Assembly (NCBI GenBank): GCA_013076295.1
Contig: RQOL01000718.1
Span: forward strand, 2,790,001 to 2,854,000
Reading direction: 5' to 3'
Source of the DNA: Sanderia malayensis
Taxonomy: Eukaryota; Cnidaria; Scyphozoa; Semaeostomeae; Pelagiidae
DNA length: 64,000 nt
Shown piece after piece: positions 27,201 to 38,281 of this stretch; the first letter of the stretch is position 1; every line of letters starts with the position of its first letter. The position numbers and the translations under genes are program-made. Under the pieces are notes generated by a model. The model searched no databases. It was given only the letters and a program-made list of their open reading frames with translations, and was not told the origin of the DNA.

Positions 27201-29922
27201 CTATTGGAAGTGGCGGGTGCTGGTGCCCAGCCTCCTACAGTGAAGCCGGGACCTTCACTGACAATGGTTCATGGTGAGAGTCCAGTGTTGGAACAAGAAC
27301 AGATTGAAGAGGAAACCGGGGAGAAAACATTCCGTTCGGTCCAAGGTGCGTCGGAAGACAATGCTCCGGAACAAAGTGGCGAAACGTGGCTGCTTATAAA
27401 TCAAGGTCAGCAAGAAGACCAGCCTCTTAATCAATATAATTTAGAATTCGGCGAGAAGCTTGGCAAGCACGATTGTCGTGCGTTTATCAAAGCATCTGGC
27501 ACGATAGGTTTCATTGTGCGGGATGCTGCGCACGTCTCGCAGGATAATATATTACAGTGCATACACACATCTTTGCTGTTTACTGAGGCGAGTGCCAACG
27601 GTGGTGTGAAACTCAGACTTGAAGATCCAGCCCCAAAGGAGGCTAACACAGCTTCAGTCAAGCGACAGCAGGCGGGTAAGGGATTCAAAAAATCAAGAAA
27701 GAAAGGGCATAAGTATGGAAAGACAAAGAATGACCCACCCGGTTCACCGATAAGTGAAGATGACGTGGAGATCAATGAAAGCACTAGTAATATTTACGAT
27801 GCAATCTCACTGCAATTGCTCGACCTCATGTACTTGCTGCATACTAAAGCTTCTTCCATATTGGCCAATGTTGACTGGCATGTATTCCAGGAGAGACAGA
27901 GGCAAGAAGTTAGACAACGATGGAGCAGTATTGAAAGTGTTGATAAACTTCCCAGCACTTTTACAGGTGTGTTTGCAATGCAGCTTCGTAGCAAATTCAC
28001 ATTCAGACTCATAGATCATGAACACCTGCATTGAGTTGAATTGTTTTTGTTGTCGAATTGAATTGAATTGTGATTATATCGCTGTTGAATTGGATTGTGA
28101 TTCTCCTTTTTATTGAATTGGATTGTGATTATTGTTTTAGGCGATGCTGATTTTGGTATGAGCTTGTTGTGGATCAAGTGTTGGTGTCCTTTGCTTCAAG
28201 GAATTGCCCGTCTTTGTTGTGATAATAGAAAAGAAATCAGAATGTCTGCATTGACTATTCTGCAGCGCTCTCTCCTTGCCGAAGATCTTCAAACACTCAC
28301 TGCTACTGAATGGGAAAGCTGTTTTAATAAGGTAATATCATATTGCTAGAACCCCCTGATTACTACTGTGTTTACCAGTCAATTATGGACTATTCCAGGG
28401 GGAATCTATGCTTTTAGGAGCTACCTTGGATGAAGCCAATCCTGGGTAGTTCTATCTGCGATATCTTTTAAAGTTAATCAAGTTGTTATTTTATTTTTAG
28501 GTTCTTTTTCCGATGTTAGCAAGATTATTAGAAGTCCCTTCTGATGTTGATCCGATTGGCTTGGAAGAAACTCGAATGAGAGCAGCTACTTTACTTTGCA
28601 AGGTGAGAAAAACGTTTACAGACCAACCAAGACACTTGCTACCAAATGTGCCATAGCCATGCACCAATACGATGGAATATCCCACACTGTAATGTTATTT
28701 CACAGTAGTTTTATTAATGTAATTGTTTTGGGTAATTATAACCGGAATATCTTTCTTTTTTCAGGCATTCTTGAAGTTGTTGAACACTCTTTTGACCCTG
28801 TCCACATTCACTGCATTATGGATGACTATTCTGGATTTCATGGATCGCTACATGAAGGCAGATAGCAGTGATCTATTAGTGAGTATTCTCTTTGCTCTTC
28901 CACGCTGTCTGATGCTTCTAATGCAGCTATGAAGCGACAAACCCCGTTTCATAGAACTTCTACGGTATGCATTCATGTATTGAATGATTTGCGACATTGT
29001 TTTTTAGTCTGAAGCAATACCCGAGTCAATGAAAAACATGTTGTTAGTCATGTCCACATCCGGGGTGTTCGATCGTGATGAAGATGACCAATCACTGCAG
29101 CTTACCCAGAAGTCACCTGTTCATGAGCACCAATCAGAAACCAGTAGACATTATTCTGCGCTTTGGCAAGTGACCTGGGAACGAATCGACTGTTTCTTGC
29201 CGAATTTGAAACGAGATATGGTCGCGTCCAGATCTCCATTTGCCCAGCGCGCTTCGTCGCCTCCTATTCATGCAGAGCCTGAGCCACAGACGATGGACAC
29301 TGAAGGGAGGCCAGTATCTGATGACGAATCGTCAAAACCGGCTCAAAAACCACAGGAACAAGGTTAGCTAATAAATCAGTATAGCGTGCTTGATTATTGT
29401 TTTGTTAGTATAGGCATCATTTTGGATATTTGCTCTGTTTTGGACCTGTTCAATTTTCGGTTGAGTCTCGTTATGTCTGCATGATATATTTGCATTTTAG
29501 AGGCAGACAAGGTCGATGATGTGATAGAAAAGAGCGCAGAACAGGAGCAACAAAGTCCAGTCATGGGTCCAGTAAGAACGTCTTTAGACTCTCACAATCC
29601 TGCAAGCAATATCGTTCTCCATTCTCCGCTGCCTATGCTGAATCAGTCCCAAAGCCGTCAGCTGATTCTATCAACTGCTGGACCCCAAACACCTGGCATG
29701 CCAATCATTTTAGCTCCACGGCCCCCCTTAGACAAAGAGAGCAATTCTGGAGGGAGACCTGATAATTTACCTTTAAAGATGACATCAACAGAAATCACCG
29801 GACAAGTAATTGAGAAAGAGGCTGCCTCTCTTTCAACTCAGTCTGCTGGAGAAGTAAAACCTGATGTCTCACAAACTGAAAAAATGCCCAAAATTATTAC
29901 TAACTCAGTATATGATATTTGA
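18205..29922 (+). CDS. GBF1: GBF1, Golgi BFA-sensitive Arf guanine nucleotide exchange factor
   Basis: 34 exons: 18205-18306, 18859-18925, 19114-19245, 19345-19463, 20079-20187, 20411-20471, 20634-20691, 20886-21674 (donor uncertain), 21790-21952, 22038-22122, 22305-22440, 22575-22673, 22784-22876, 22965-23066, 23176-23371, 23504-23918, 24104-24227, 24333-24455, 24591-24673, 24893-24956, 25131-25303, 25444-25543, 25654-25830, 25941-26008, 26113-26239, 26344-26415, 26571-26686, 26804-26878, 26975-27966, 28141-28331, 28501-28602, 28765-28878, 29008-29362, 29501-29922. All phases agree; 2,067 residues (human about 1,860). Order: DCB/HUS region ([18 protein letters not shown]), a long acidic linker in exon 8, Sec7 at about 838-1030 with glutamic finger FRLPGE (Glu about 934) and [12 protein letters not shown], then HDS regions and a disordered Pro/Ser tail. 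It loads GTP on Arf1 at the cis-Golgi for COPI recruitment. Confidence 0.95.
20278..20350 (-). mobile_element. Possible tRNA-derived SINE fragment in a GBF1 intron
   Basis: On the minus strand GGGTTCGAGTACC matches a pol III B-box. The upstream A-box is poorly preserved and no cloverleaf forms. It lies in the intron between exons 5 and 6. Only the B-box supports the call. Confidence 0.35.
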
Positions 29923-30165
29923 CAATGTTTATTCTTATAGAATTAACATTTAAAAAGTAGATTAATAATGCTTTTTAGGGTATTAGAATTGTTTGCAGCT
30001 CTCAGCTGAATTATATTTTGAATTGTGGGAACGGTTTCTTGTCTATCTGCTTCACGCTTCTGCTTGGAACAAAGAGAGTATAAGTTTTAGCAGGGCGGTT
30101 ATTTGAACTGAAGACTGAAAAGGTGGGACATAGTGCTGACGCAAAATCACACATGAAGTAAGTAG

Positions 30166-30656
30166 CAGGGTTGGTAACTTGGCTTTTTAAAAGCCAAATT
30201 TGAGAAATCTGGCTTTTTCAGAGCTCCTTTGGCTTCAAAAATATTTCTTGGCTTTTTGGCTTATTTTTGGCTTTTTTTTACCAATGCAGCCTCTTGCCAT
30301 TGTTTTGCTATTGTAGTGTCACAGAATTGGTAGTGTGACAGATAGTACACACTTTTTTATGAAGCCCCAGCTCCAGCAATTTTTTATGAAGCCACATGCA
30401 GTAACACTGATGTGAAAATACTGAAAAATTCTTCTGATTCGGACAGTGCCAATGAATTCTGATTTCTATGTTTGGACAATGTTTGAAAAGTAAATTTAAA
30501 TATTGCATTGATTTGGCATTTTCTTGGCGTTTTCTGACAAAATTTTGGAAATTTGGCTGTTTTTCTGGCTTTTTTCATTCTAAATAGTTTGGCTTTTTTT
30601 GGCTTTTTTTCTCATATTATTTGGCTTCAAGCATGCGCAGTCATCTACCAACCCTG
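30166..30656. mobile_element. 491-bp hAT-type MITE with perfect 8-bp target duplication
   Basis: Ends are CAGGGTTGGTA and its reverse complement TACCAACCCTG, the CAGGG-type terminus of hAT elements. The element is flanked by identical GTAAGTAG copies (30158-30165 and 30657-30664). The interior is made of repeated TTTGGCTTTT-type words and has no coding capacity. It ends only 69 bp before the NUP42 start codon, and near its right end it carries GCATGCGCAGT, the same NRF1-like motif found in the satellite arrays. Confidence 0.92.
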
Positions 30657-30724
30657 GTAAGTAGTTGTGTGCAACTGTAAAGCAAGGAAGCACAGATGAA
30701 ATCAAAGTGACTGACTGCACAGCC

Positions 30725-32936
30725 ATGGTTATATGCCAATATTTTTTAAAAGGAACCTGCAAGTTTGGCAATCAATGCAGAAATGAGCATCGTACTGAAG
30801 GAACAGGTAACCAAAGCAAACTATAAGCCATTTATTAGATGTAGCCTAGTATTATTTTGGCCTAATTTATGTTTTCATCATGGCCTAAAATGCTTGACTG
30901 ACTTTTTACATTCAGGTGGCTTTGGTCAAAATTCAATATTCACTGGACTAGGCAAGGTAAGAAGAGCCAAACTTATGAATTTTAGTTATTAATTATAATT
31001 TTTCTTCCACGTGGTCTGGTGGGCGTTTTCCTGGCATAGCACTCGAAAAAATTTTCAGCTCAAACTGCAAACCCAGTTTTTTTGTTGACAGAGTTCATTG
31101 CAATCTCAAAGGGGATCATCTGGGGGCAGCTCATGGGGCCAGCAGACATTGCAAAATAATGATGGAAACCAGGATAGCGCTGTAAAGACAGTGTGAGTCT
31201 TGTATATTCATATATTTATGTACCATTTCCTAACTGCCTTGGTCGACCCTTTGATTTAAGCTAATACAGAGGGAGATTTTCTATTTCCTTGATAGGCAAA
31301 TAATGAAACAAGAAATGGAACTGTGGAAGAAATCAAAGATGTGGCCATTTTCTTGCTTTTCACACCAAAAAGAAAAGCCGTGCATTATTGGCTTAACAGA
31401 TTATTCACCCGAGGAAGTTCGGTTGGAAGCTTACAAGGCAAAAGAAACTGGAAGCATGAGTCAATATGTAAGATTTTGTGTAATACAATGAAATTGACAT
31501 GTTTCCCAAACTATTTCTTGATTGGAAACAGTTTGGCAAGAGCTGTTTGCTTTTTTATTGTCATAACATTATGTGATTTTAGTAAAAATTTCTCTTGTAG
31601 CTCAATGTTATTCAGCAATACAAGAATCAGTGGATGACAAGACTGGCAGAATTAACAAATTTAAATACTTCAGCCTGGGTATTAATATATTTCCCTGCTA
31701 TATCTAGCATATTTGTTTATTTGAAGGATTTGCATATACTTTTTTGTTCATTCAAAATTCGTATCTTCAATGTTTTATGGAATATATATTTTAATTTATA
31801 TTTTTTAATATTATAGGAACAAGAATTAAGAAAAGCGGCAGCCGGCACAAATGGAACATCTCTCTTTCAATCAAATGTCAAACAAACTGGCCTATTTTCA
31901 TCATCATCATCATTGTTTTCAAACCAGCAGACTGAGAAGAAACCGATCAACGGACTCTTTAGTTCTGGATTCAATCAGTCTAACACTCAAACAGCTGGTC
32001 AATCGGTATTTGGGAAACCAGCCACTTTTGGAGCACAGCCATCAAACCCATTTGCAACGCAAACACAGTCTCCATTTGGTAGCCAACAAAGTCAATCATT
32101 ATTTGGTCATACATCTACTAACCCTGAACAAGGTTAATTTCATTTGTTCATTTGCTCAATTTTAATAAAATGCCAATAGTTGTGATTTAGTTTTATATAA
32201 ACTAATTCGGCTTATGATTACTCAGTAATCATTACTGCATGTATCAATAAATAAATTGTTGATTAATTCATAGGACAAGGACTCTTTTCCCAATCAACTT
32301 CAAACAAGAACATTTTTGGTCAGCAGTCTTTTCCCCAGCCAACCAATCAGACATCGGGGGGCTTGTTCTCCCAATCAACCAATCAGAATACAGGGCTATT
32401 CAATCAACCAGCCAATCAGAACTCAAGTGGATTATTCTCACAGCAGACAGCTTCAGCAGTGCCTTCACAGGGGCTTTTTTCAAGTCAGCCAACGCAGGGG
32501 CTTTTTAGCGCAAGCAGTGCTAATCAAAGCAATCCATTTGGACAAAAGCAACCCACAATGCAACAACCATCCAATTCAACATTTGGTAATTCAACTCAAT
32601 CTCAGGTAACGTATTCACGCTTCTTATATTGTTTTTTAAGCAGTTAGCTGTGACAATGAGTTTTCTGCTAAGCAACGCTGTCAGAGAATTCTTTGCAAGC
32701 GCGTGTTATTTCACAAAATACCACGTGTTGCTCCTTCGTAGGCCTCAAATCCGTCTGCAACAAGCTCAGTTCAGGTCAACCCTTTTCTCCAAGCATCCGT
32801 ACAACAATCGGCAAATACAGTTGCCGAGGTCGCTTCAACTCTTCCGCTTACCGAGAAAGACATTGCCGCCTTCAAGGCTGATCGATTTATCTACGGAGAA
32901 ATTCCAGAGGGCCCGCCTCCTCTTGAGTTATGTTGA
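30725..32936 (+). CDS. NUP42: NUP42/NUPL2-like FG nucleoporin with CCCH zinc finger
   Basis: Exons 30725-30806, 30916-30956, 31092-31192, 31296-31467, 31601-31678, 31817-32132, 32274-32605, 32742-32936 give 438 residues. The first residues form a CCCH finger, MVICQYFLKGTCKFGNQCRN then EH (C-x7-C-x5-C-x3-H), as in human NUP42. A central segment (WPFSCFSHQKEKPCIIGLTD) is followed by a long Ser/Gln/Asn-rich region with many FG, GLF and PFG repeats, ending in FIYGEIPEGPPPLELC, the conserved region that binds GLE1. NUP42 sits on the cytoplasmic face of the nuclear pore and assists mRNA export with GLE1 and DDX19. A hAT MITE abuts its promoter, and CTGCACAG right before the ATG resembles a splice acceptor. 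Confidence 0.92.
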
Positions 32937-34452
32937 AGTCGAGGCTCGATGCGCAGCTGTCTCGTTTGAGTGCACACTAGCATGGACTGGAGGTTAGTTT
33001 GGTTGTCTGCTTTAATGTCAATTACATTCTGTTGTTACTGTTTAGTTTCCATCCTTGGATGTTTATAAATAACATCTGGATCCCGAGTTTATGAATAATC
33101 TGAACAGGTTCCCTCGCCTCGGGTAGCTGCAGTGTACATGAGACTTTGGAACTTCATGATAATGAAAGGCAATTGATTTTGGTTTATTGCTCACGTCATC
33201 TATCTATTGATAATGGCGATAGTGGACTTCTTAATGCTCTATGCGAATTATGATGAAATTATCGCACACGCCCTTCCTTGCGTTAAGCGCATTGCAGGAA
33301 ACTTGTGGGATCGAATCAGCCTTCCAAGGTGATATGGGAGATGTTTTAAAGATATTCGCAGAGAAAGGAAAGGAAACCATTAATACTTTCACCTCGGGCG
33401 ATTCTGTTGAATCAATCTGATGAACAGACCGTTTTTGTAATTTGTGGCAAATCCTGTGTGGATTTAAAGGTGAGGAATAAAAATGAGAGACCCTGACACG
33501 TCATGAGAGGCCAACTTCAATCTTCAGTGGATATTTTGCACAACAATAGATGGATACGCTGTGATGGTACTGTGGATTTTACCTTACACTCATTTTGCTT
33601 TATAAGCAACTGCTTTATAAGCAAGGCAGCACTCGGCAAGGAAAAAAGTTAAGCAATTTTAGTACTGGATTGAAGACTGCTAAGCAATTTGAAAAAATAT
33701 ATTTTCAGTATTTAACAGGAAATGTGAACTGACACCATCTTACTAACATGAATAACCTGTGAAAGCGTTATCTGCCCTCAATACTTGTTGACTTTCAATA
33801 CTTACCAATTATCAAACCGTTTTCAGTTTCTTTAACCACAATTATAATCTATTTTCAAAAAACACGAACAAGAAGTTGCTAGAAGTAAGCAATTGCTAAG
33901 CAATTTTGAGTACTCAAATTCGCCTTCCAGCTAAGCAATTTTTAGTACTGAGCCCGAGTTGAAATTGCTTATAAAATAAAATGAGTGTAATATAATGTTT
34001 GCCTGAGATGAAATTGAAAGGTTTTGTGGTAAATAATATAATGGACTGCTTGGATATGGTTATGATGATTATGATGATCAGATGTTGATGACGAATACGA
34101 ACTCTTTCTGTTTTGCCGACTGTGATGATTATGTGATAAGCTGAAAAGTTTTCCGAATTAGCCCGAGCAGCACTGGTCTACATATTTTTGGAGAAGTTTG
34201 TTTTTAGTTTTTCAAGACAGCGATGAGCAAGGTGACTATATGTTTGTTTTCGAATCAATTTTGAATTTCTGTACGTTTAGAAAACTTATCAATCTACGAA
34301 TGTATTCAGACAATCAAATCTGTACCAATATTCTACTTTATTTGCCTACGAGCTTGTTGATGTTACTTTTCAGAATGATACTGCTATTTGTTGATGATGC
34401 TCATGTCGAACTATAGCACTATACTTATTTCAAATGTTTTCTTTGATAGGCT
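32937..34452. other. Intergenic region downstream of NUP42
   Basis: No coding exon supported. It holds a MITE at 33587-33987 (listed separately) and AT-rich sequence with several GATGAT runs around 34060-34100. Confidence 0.4.
33587..33987. mobile_element. 401-bp MITE flanked by TA, Tc1/mariner-like
   Basis: Left end CACTCATTTTGCTTTATAAG and right end CTTATAAAATAAAATGAGTG form imperfect terminal inverted repeats, immediately flanked by TA on both sides (33585-33586 and 33988-33989), as expected for TA-targeting transposons. The subterminal regions repeat TAAGCAATTTTAGTACT in inverted and direct orientation. No coding capacity. Confidence 0.75.
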
Positions 34453-35268
34453 ATGCCCTCCAGGTGTATTGGTACACTGATTGTGTTGGGTTTGCTATGT
34501 GGATTCTCTGCAACTTATGGATTGGACTACAGGAATCGAATTCTTTTTTTACAAGTCTATCCTCGGCTGTTCAAGTTCACGAATGGACAAGCAGCCTTGT
34601 ATTACAAGCAAATTGGCAAAGACATCGTCCATGCTTACTGGAACAAAATTGAGGTAGGAAACCACTAAAAAATCTCAGTTTTTCCGTATATCGTCTTCAA
34701 ATAGGTGTTTTTAAATGTTTATTATCTTTGTATTTCTCCACAATGTTTATGTAATTTACCAGGGCTGGGCGCGCTGGTTGGGCCGCAGGGGGAGGGGCTC
34801 ATAAGGATAGCATTATTTTGAGCATTTCGGGTAGCAGTTATCTAGGCCCCGTTGCTTAACTTGTTTCTACATCTACGTCTTTCGTTTGGCGATAAAACCC
34901 AGAGGGACAAAATCATGGCCCAGCACACGTTACAACGTCCAGTCAATTTCATATGTAATTTGACACTATGAATCATTATTTTCTACATTCAATGACTGGG
35001 GTTTTTCCTTTAAACGTTCATTAATTTTTAGCTGCGGTTTACATGTTACAACAATGTGGTCTGTTATCTAGACTCTAGCGTAATAGAAACATTCTTTCCT
35101 TTTCAGATATCGTCGAAATGCTACAAGATCCGCTATATTTACACTGGATCTTTTCAAATTTATGGACACTGGAACAAATGCCGACTGCCCAGTCAGAATG
35201 GGACATTCGTAATTAAAACTGCATCTGGTGCCCATAGATATCGTAATTTCGACTCATTTCGAGCTTGA
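34453..35268 (+). CDS. Small secreted protein of unknown family
   Basis: Two exons, 34453-34653 and 35107-35268, joined in phase 0, give 120 residues. Residues 1-24 (RCIGTLIVLGLLCGFSATYG) are a clear signal peptide. The mature part of about 97 residues is aromatic- and basic-rich (YYKQIGKDIVHAYWNKIE, YKIRYIYTGSFQIYGHWNKC) with just two Cys, enough for one disulfide. No domain was recognised. The splice sites are canonical (GAG|GTAGG, TTTTCAG|ATATC). A TTTGATAG acceptor-like site lies three bases before the ATG, so a 5' UTR exon or trans-splicing is possible. Confidence 0.65.
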
Positions 35269-35823
35269 ATATAGTTTGCGTGATGTTGTTGTTGATGTGA
35301 CACATGTAGTGAAATGATGAGTAATGTATGCGCAAGGGACAAGACTTTTGGTACGTGGAAATAACGTGCTCTTGCACATGTGATAACAAACGGAAGGTTT
35401 AGTATAATTAGCAGGCTTACCACAATAATCAATCATAGGATATCAAGACACCGTCATCAATTTCCAAAAGGTCATTTGGAAACTTAATGCCATATCTTTT
35501 AATGTGTCATTTGCATCGCTTAGTTAATGGTCTTAAAACGAGGCTGTCCGTTTTTGGACAGTTTGAAAGCGAGGCAACTGGTGAATAATCATAATCATGT
35601 ACCGTGTTAATTGTTGTTAGCTGTAATGATATTATTCCGGTTAATTAAATACTAAATAAAAACTGTTGTTTAAATATCTTACCATAAAAGTTTGTTGTTT
35701 GTATAAAAATACGAAATATAAAACGTTATATCAAAACAATTTACTTGTTAACAATACTTCCACCATGCTTGATAAAATTTACAAAAAATAAATTTTTTCG
35801 TTTGGGGTGTGAAAATAAAAGAT
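35269..35823. other. Intergenic, AT-rich
   Basis: Between the 3' ends of a plus-strand gene and a minus-strand gene. It contains the short repeat GGCTGTCCGTTTTTGGACAG (hairpin) near 35541. No gene seen. Confidence 0.35.
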
Positions 35824-37485
35824 TTAAGGCTCTGGTGACAAAAATTCCAAAACCTCGTCTCTTTTTTCTTGTTCCTTTGAAATTAATATTTCATCTTCTT
35901 CGTCTTCTTCATCAACGCAAGTCTCTTGTGTTTCATTGATTGGCTCCATGGCACAAAACGCAAGCCGTTTCTTACCTTGTTGTCTCTCTTGGCATTTCTG
36001 GTACATGTATTTTGATGTATTTTTTACAGGTTGTGCAGTGAGCTGAAGATGAAACACACCAAGGCATCAGTCGAAATATCAAAGAAGTATTTATTTCAGG
36101 TAAGCGGTTGATTGTATACTAGACTGGTAAACTGGTTACTTTGTAAATATGAGCTTTCCTGAAACTTATCGGCCTGGATAGATAGTATTTTGATAGTTTC
36201 GAATGAAATAGAAATTTGCCAAAACATTACCTTGTTGCAAATTGGTGCTGTAAGAGGTCTGGAATCTATTCGATATTCCATGATTGACATGTCACCAAAT
36301 GCGGCTCCACACTGGTAGCCAGTTGCATACATGGAGTACTACAAGTTTGATTAGAAGACATACGTTAGAAATCTCACAAGCGGCGAATTCCCCGAGAACA
36401 ATGAAATTTGATTGACAACGTATTGTTTAATTAACCAATCACGTACCTGATCTCTCATCATGTGATCTTGACTACCACTCGTCATAAGCCATCGACAGCA
36501 ACATTTCATTGGCTTACGTAAAAATATGAGCAGCAAAAATGAGACGCAAAATTCCACAATGCTAACAACAAGAAGAATGGCAAAAATTGCACACAGTAAT
36601 GTTGCTGTATTTTCAAATGTTTTGAAACACGTGTTGCTGCCATTTGATGTGAGATTGAATGTGAAATTCTGTTGTGCTTTGGCTCCTCTGTTTGCCCCAC
36701 AATTGGGGTAAATGCCACGGTCAATTGTTCGCTTGTAATGCATTGTCGCTTGTCCATTCAATGACATGCTCATGATAGATAGTATGAACGTGAGTATGTT
36801 CAATGAGCCGTGCAGGAATGACTGCAAAACAGAGACAAATGTGGATCTGAAGTGTGTTATCAGTGAGGAGAGTATGTTCTACATCTGTATCCACGGGATT
36901 ATTGAATATTTTCTTACCCGAGCAAAGGATGAAGGCTTTGTTACTGCAAAGGCTCCCGAGACGCTGGTTAGTAGTATCTGCAGAACAAATTTCTCAATTA
37001 GTCAACCAAGGCTGTGTAAGCTTTTACTGGTAAAATGTTGCCAAATTGCCCCAAAATTAGAAACTTTTGCTGGTAAAGCTTATGGTTTCTTATAAAATAA
37101 AAACGTGTGACACAATAGCTGGCATGACATGATAATAAACAAACAAAGAGGCCCATTTGACTTGGCTCTTTTTACAACGTACCAGTAAACCAAACCAAAT
37201 GGCAAAAGCAGTTTTAGCAACCCAGTAAGGCAAAATAGCATTTTCCATGAACACCACAACTCCAAGTGCGATGTTTGCTATTGCAGTAAAACAGTTTGCA
37301 ATGGATAACTTTGTAACTGACTTCTTGTCGAATCTTGCTTGATTTTCGACAACACTCGACTTATCGTGAACACTTTCGTTTCCATTCTCTTTATCATTAT
37401 GATTGCTTCGTTTTTCGACTTCGTCTTTTGTCAGTTCCTGCATGTTTTCACGGTTCCCGTTTCCAGGACCTCCTGCCATTGCCAT
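35824..37485 (-). CDS. Four-transmembrane MS4A/CD20-like protein
   Basis: Exons in coding order: 37183-37485, 36918-36977, 36447-36821, 36231-36338, 35824-36042, all phase 0; 354 residues. A polar, charged N-terminus of about 57 residues precedes four hydrophobic segments: IANCFTAIANIALGVVVF, WVAKTAFAIWFGLLILLTSV, FLHGSLNILTFILSIMSMS and TLLCAIFAILLVVSIVEFC. The spacing, the short TM1-TM2 loop and the long second extracellular loop with paired Cys and NFTFNLT/NGS glycosylation sites fit the MS4A/TMEM176 fold. After TM4 a CCC cluster suggests palmitoylation. The C-tail ends in a strongly acidic block (DEEDEEDE). MS4A proteins are plasma-membrane organisers of immune and sensory receptors; the specific role here is unknown. 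Confidence 0.72.
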
Positions 37486-38281
37486 GATAGGCCAGGTATA
37501 TAATTCTTCAGAATCAACACCAATTACTGTGAAAACAAAGTAATAGCGAAATGCGAATGACGGTTTTTCAGAAGCAAACCCATTTGCTTCTCATTTGAAA
37601 AACGCTATCAAATTAAAAAACACTTCCATCCTCATACAAAAAATATAATTCCGGGTTATAACCTTATCCTCAGGTTGCAACGAGCTCACAGATTTCTCTC
37701 TATTCTTCTCCGAAATCCAACGTCTTGAACTGTAGAATTCGAAACTCAATAGTTTGCAGATATTTTGCTTTCAGCACACGACAAGTTAGATCACGATTGC
37801 AGGTCGTACTTCTGTCCATAAAAACACGAAAAATCCCAATTTATACAACAGCTTTTAACTTATGAATAATATATGATGATATGTGTTTGTGCTGTGTTTA
37901 TCACCGTGAAACATTTAACTCTTCCCGACATCACAAAACAAAACAAAAGAAAACAAGGCCAAAAGCTTCCATCCACCAATCGTTGTCAGGTTGGCTTGTA
38001 ATCAGACTCAGACGACGTAGTTTGATCTTGTTTTGTCTTTTGTGTTACAAGAATAAATAATAATAATAAAGGCCACAGTTGTTTCTAAGACCTTATATTT
38101 TGGTCAATTAATTCTTTGTTCTGCGTGAAAAGTAAACTTCAAAGCGTAAAACAATGCAAGTTAAGTCATTGTCGTGTCCTGTTGTTGACAATTGAAGTGC
38201 TTATGCGATGTGATGCAAATGAATGACGTCAGCAGACATGAACTAAGGCTGATTGGAAAATCCTGTGTGATTGAAATATAT
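37486..38281. other. Intergenic upstream of the MS4A-like gene
   Basis: No gene seen. The expected promoter of the MS4A-like gene, with AT-rich simple sequence (AATAATAATAA near 38055). Confidence 0.35.
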
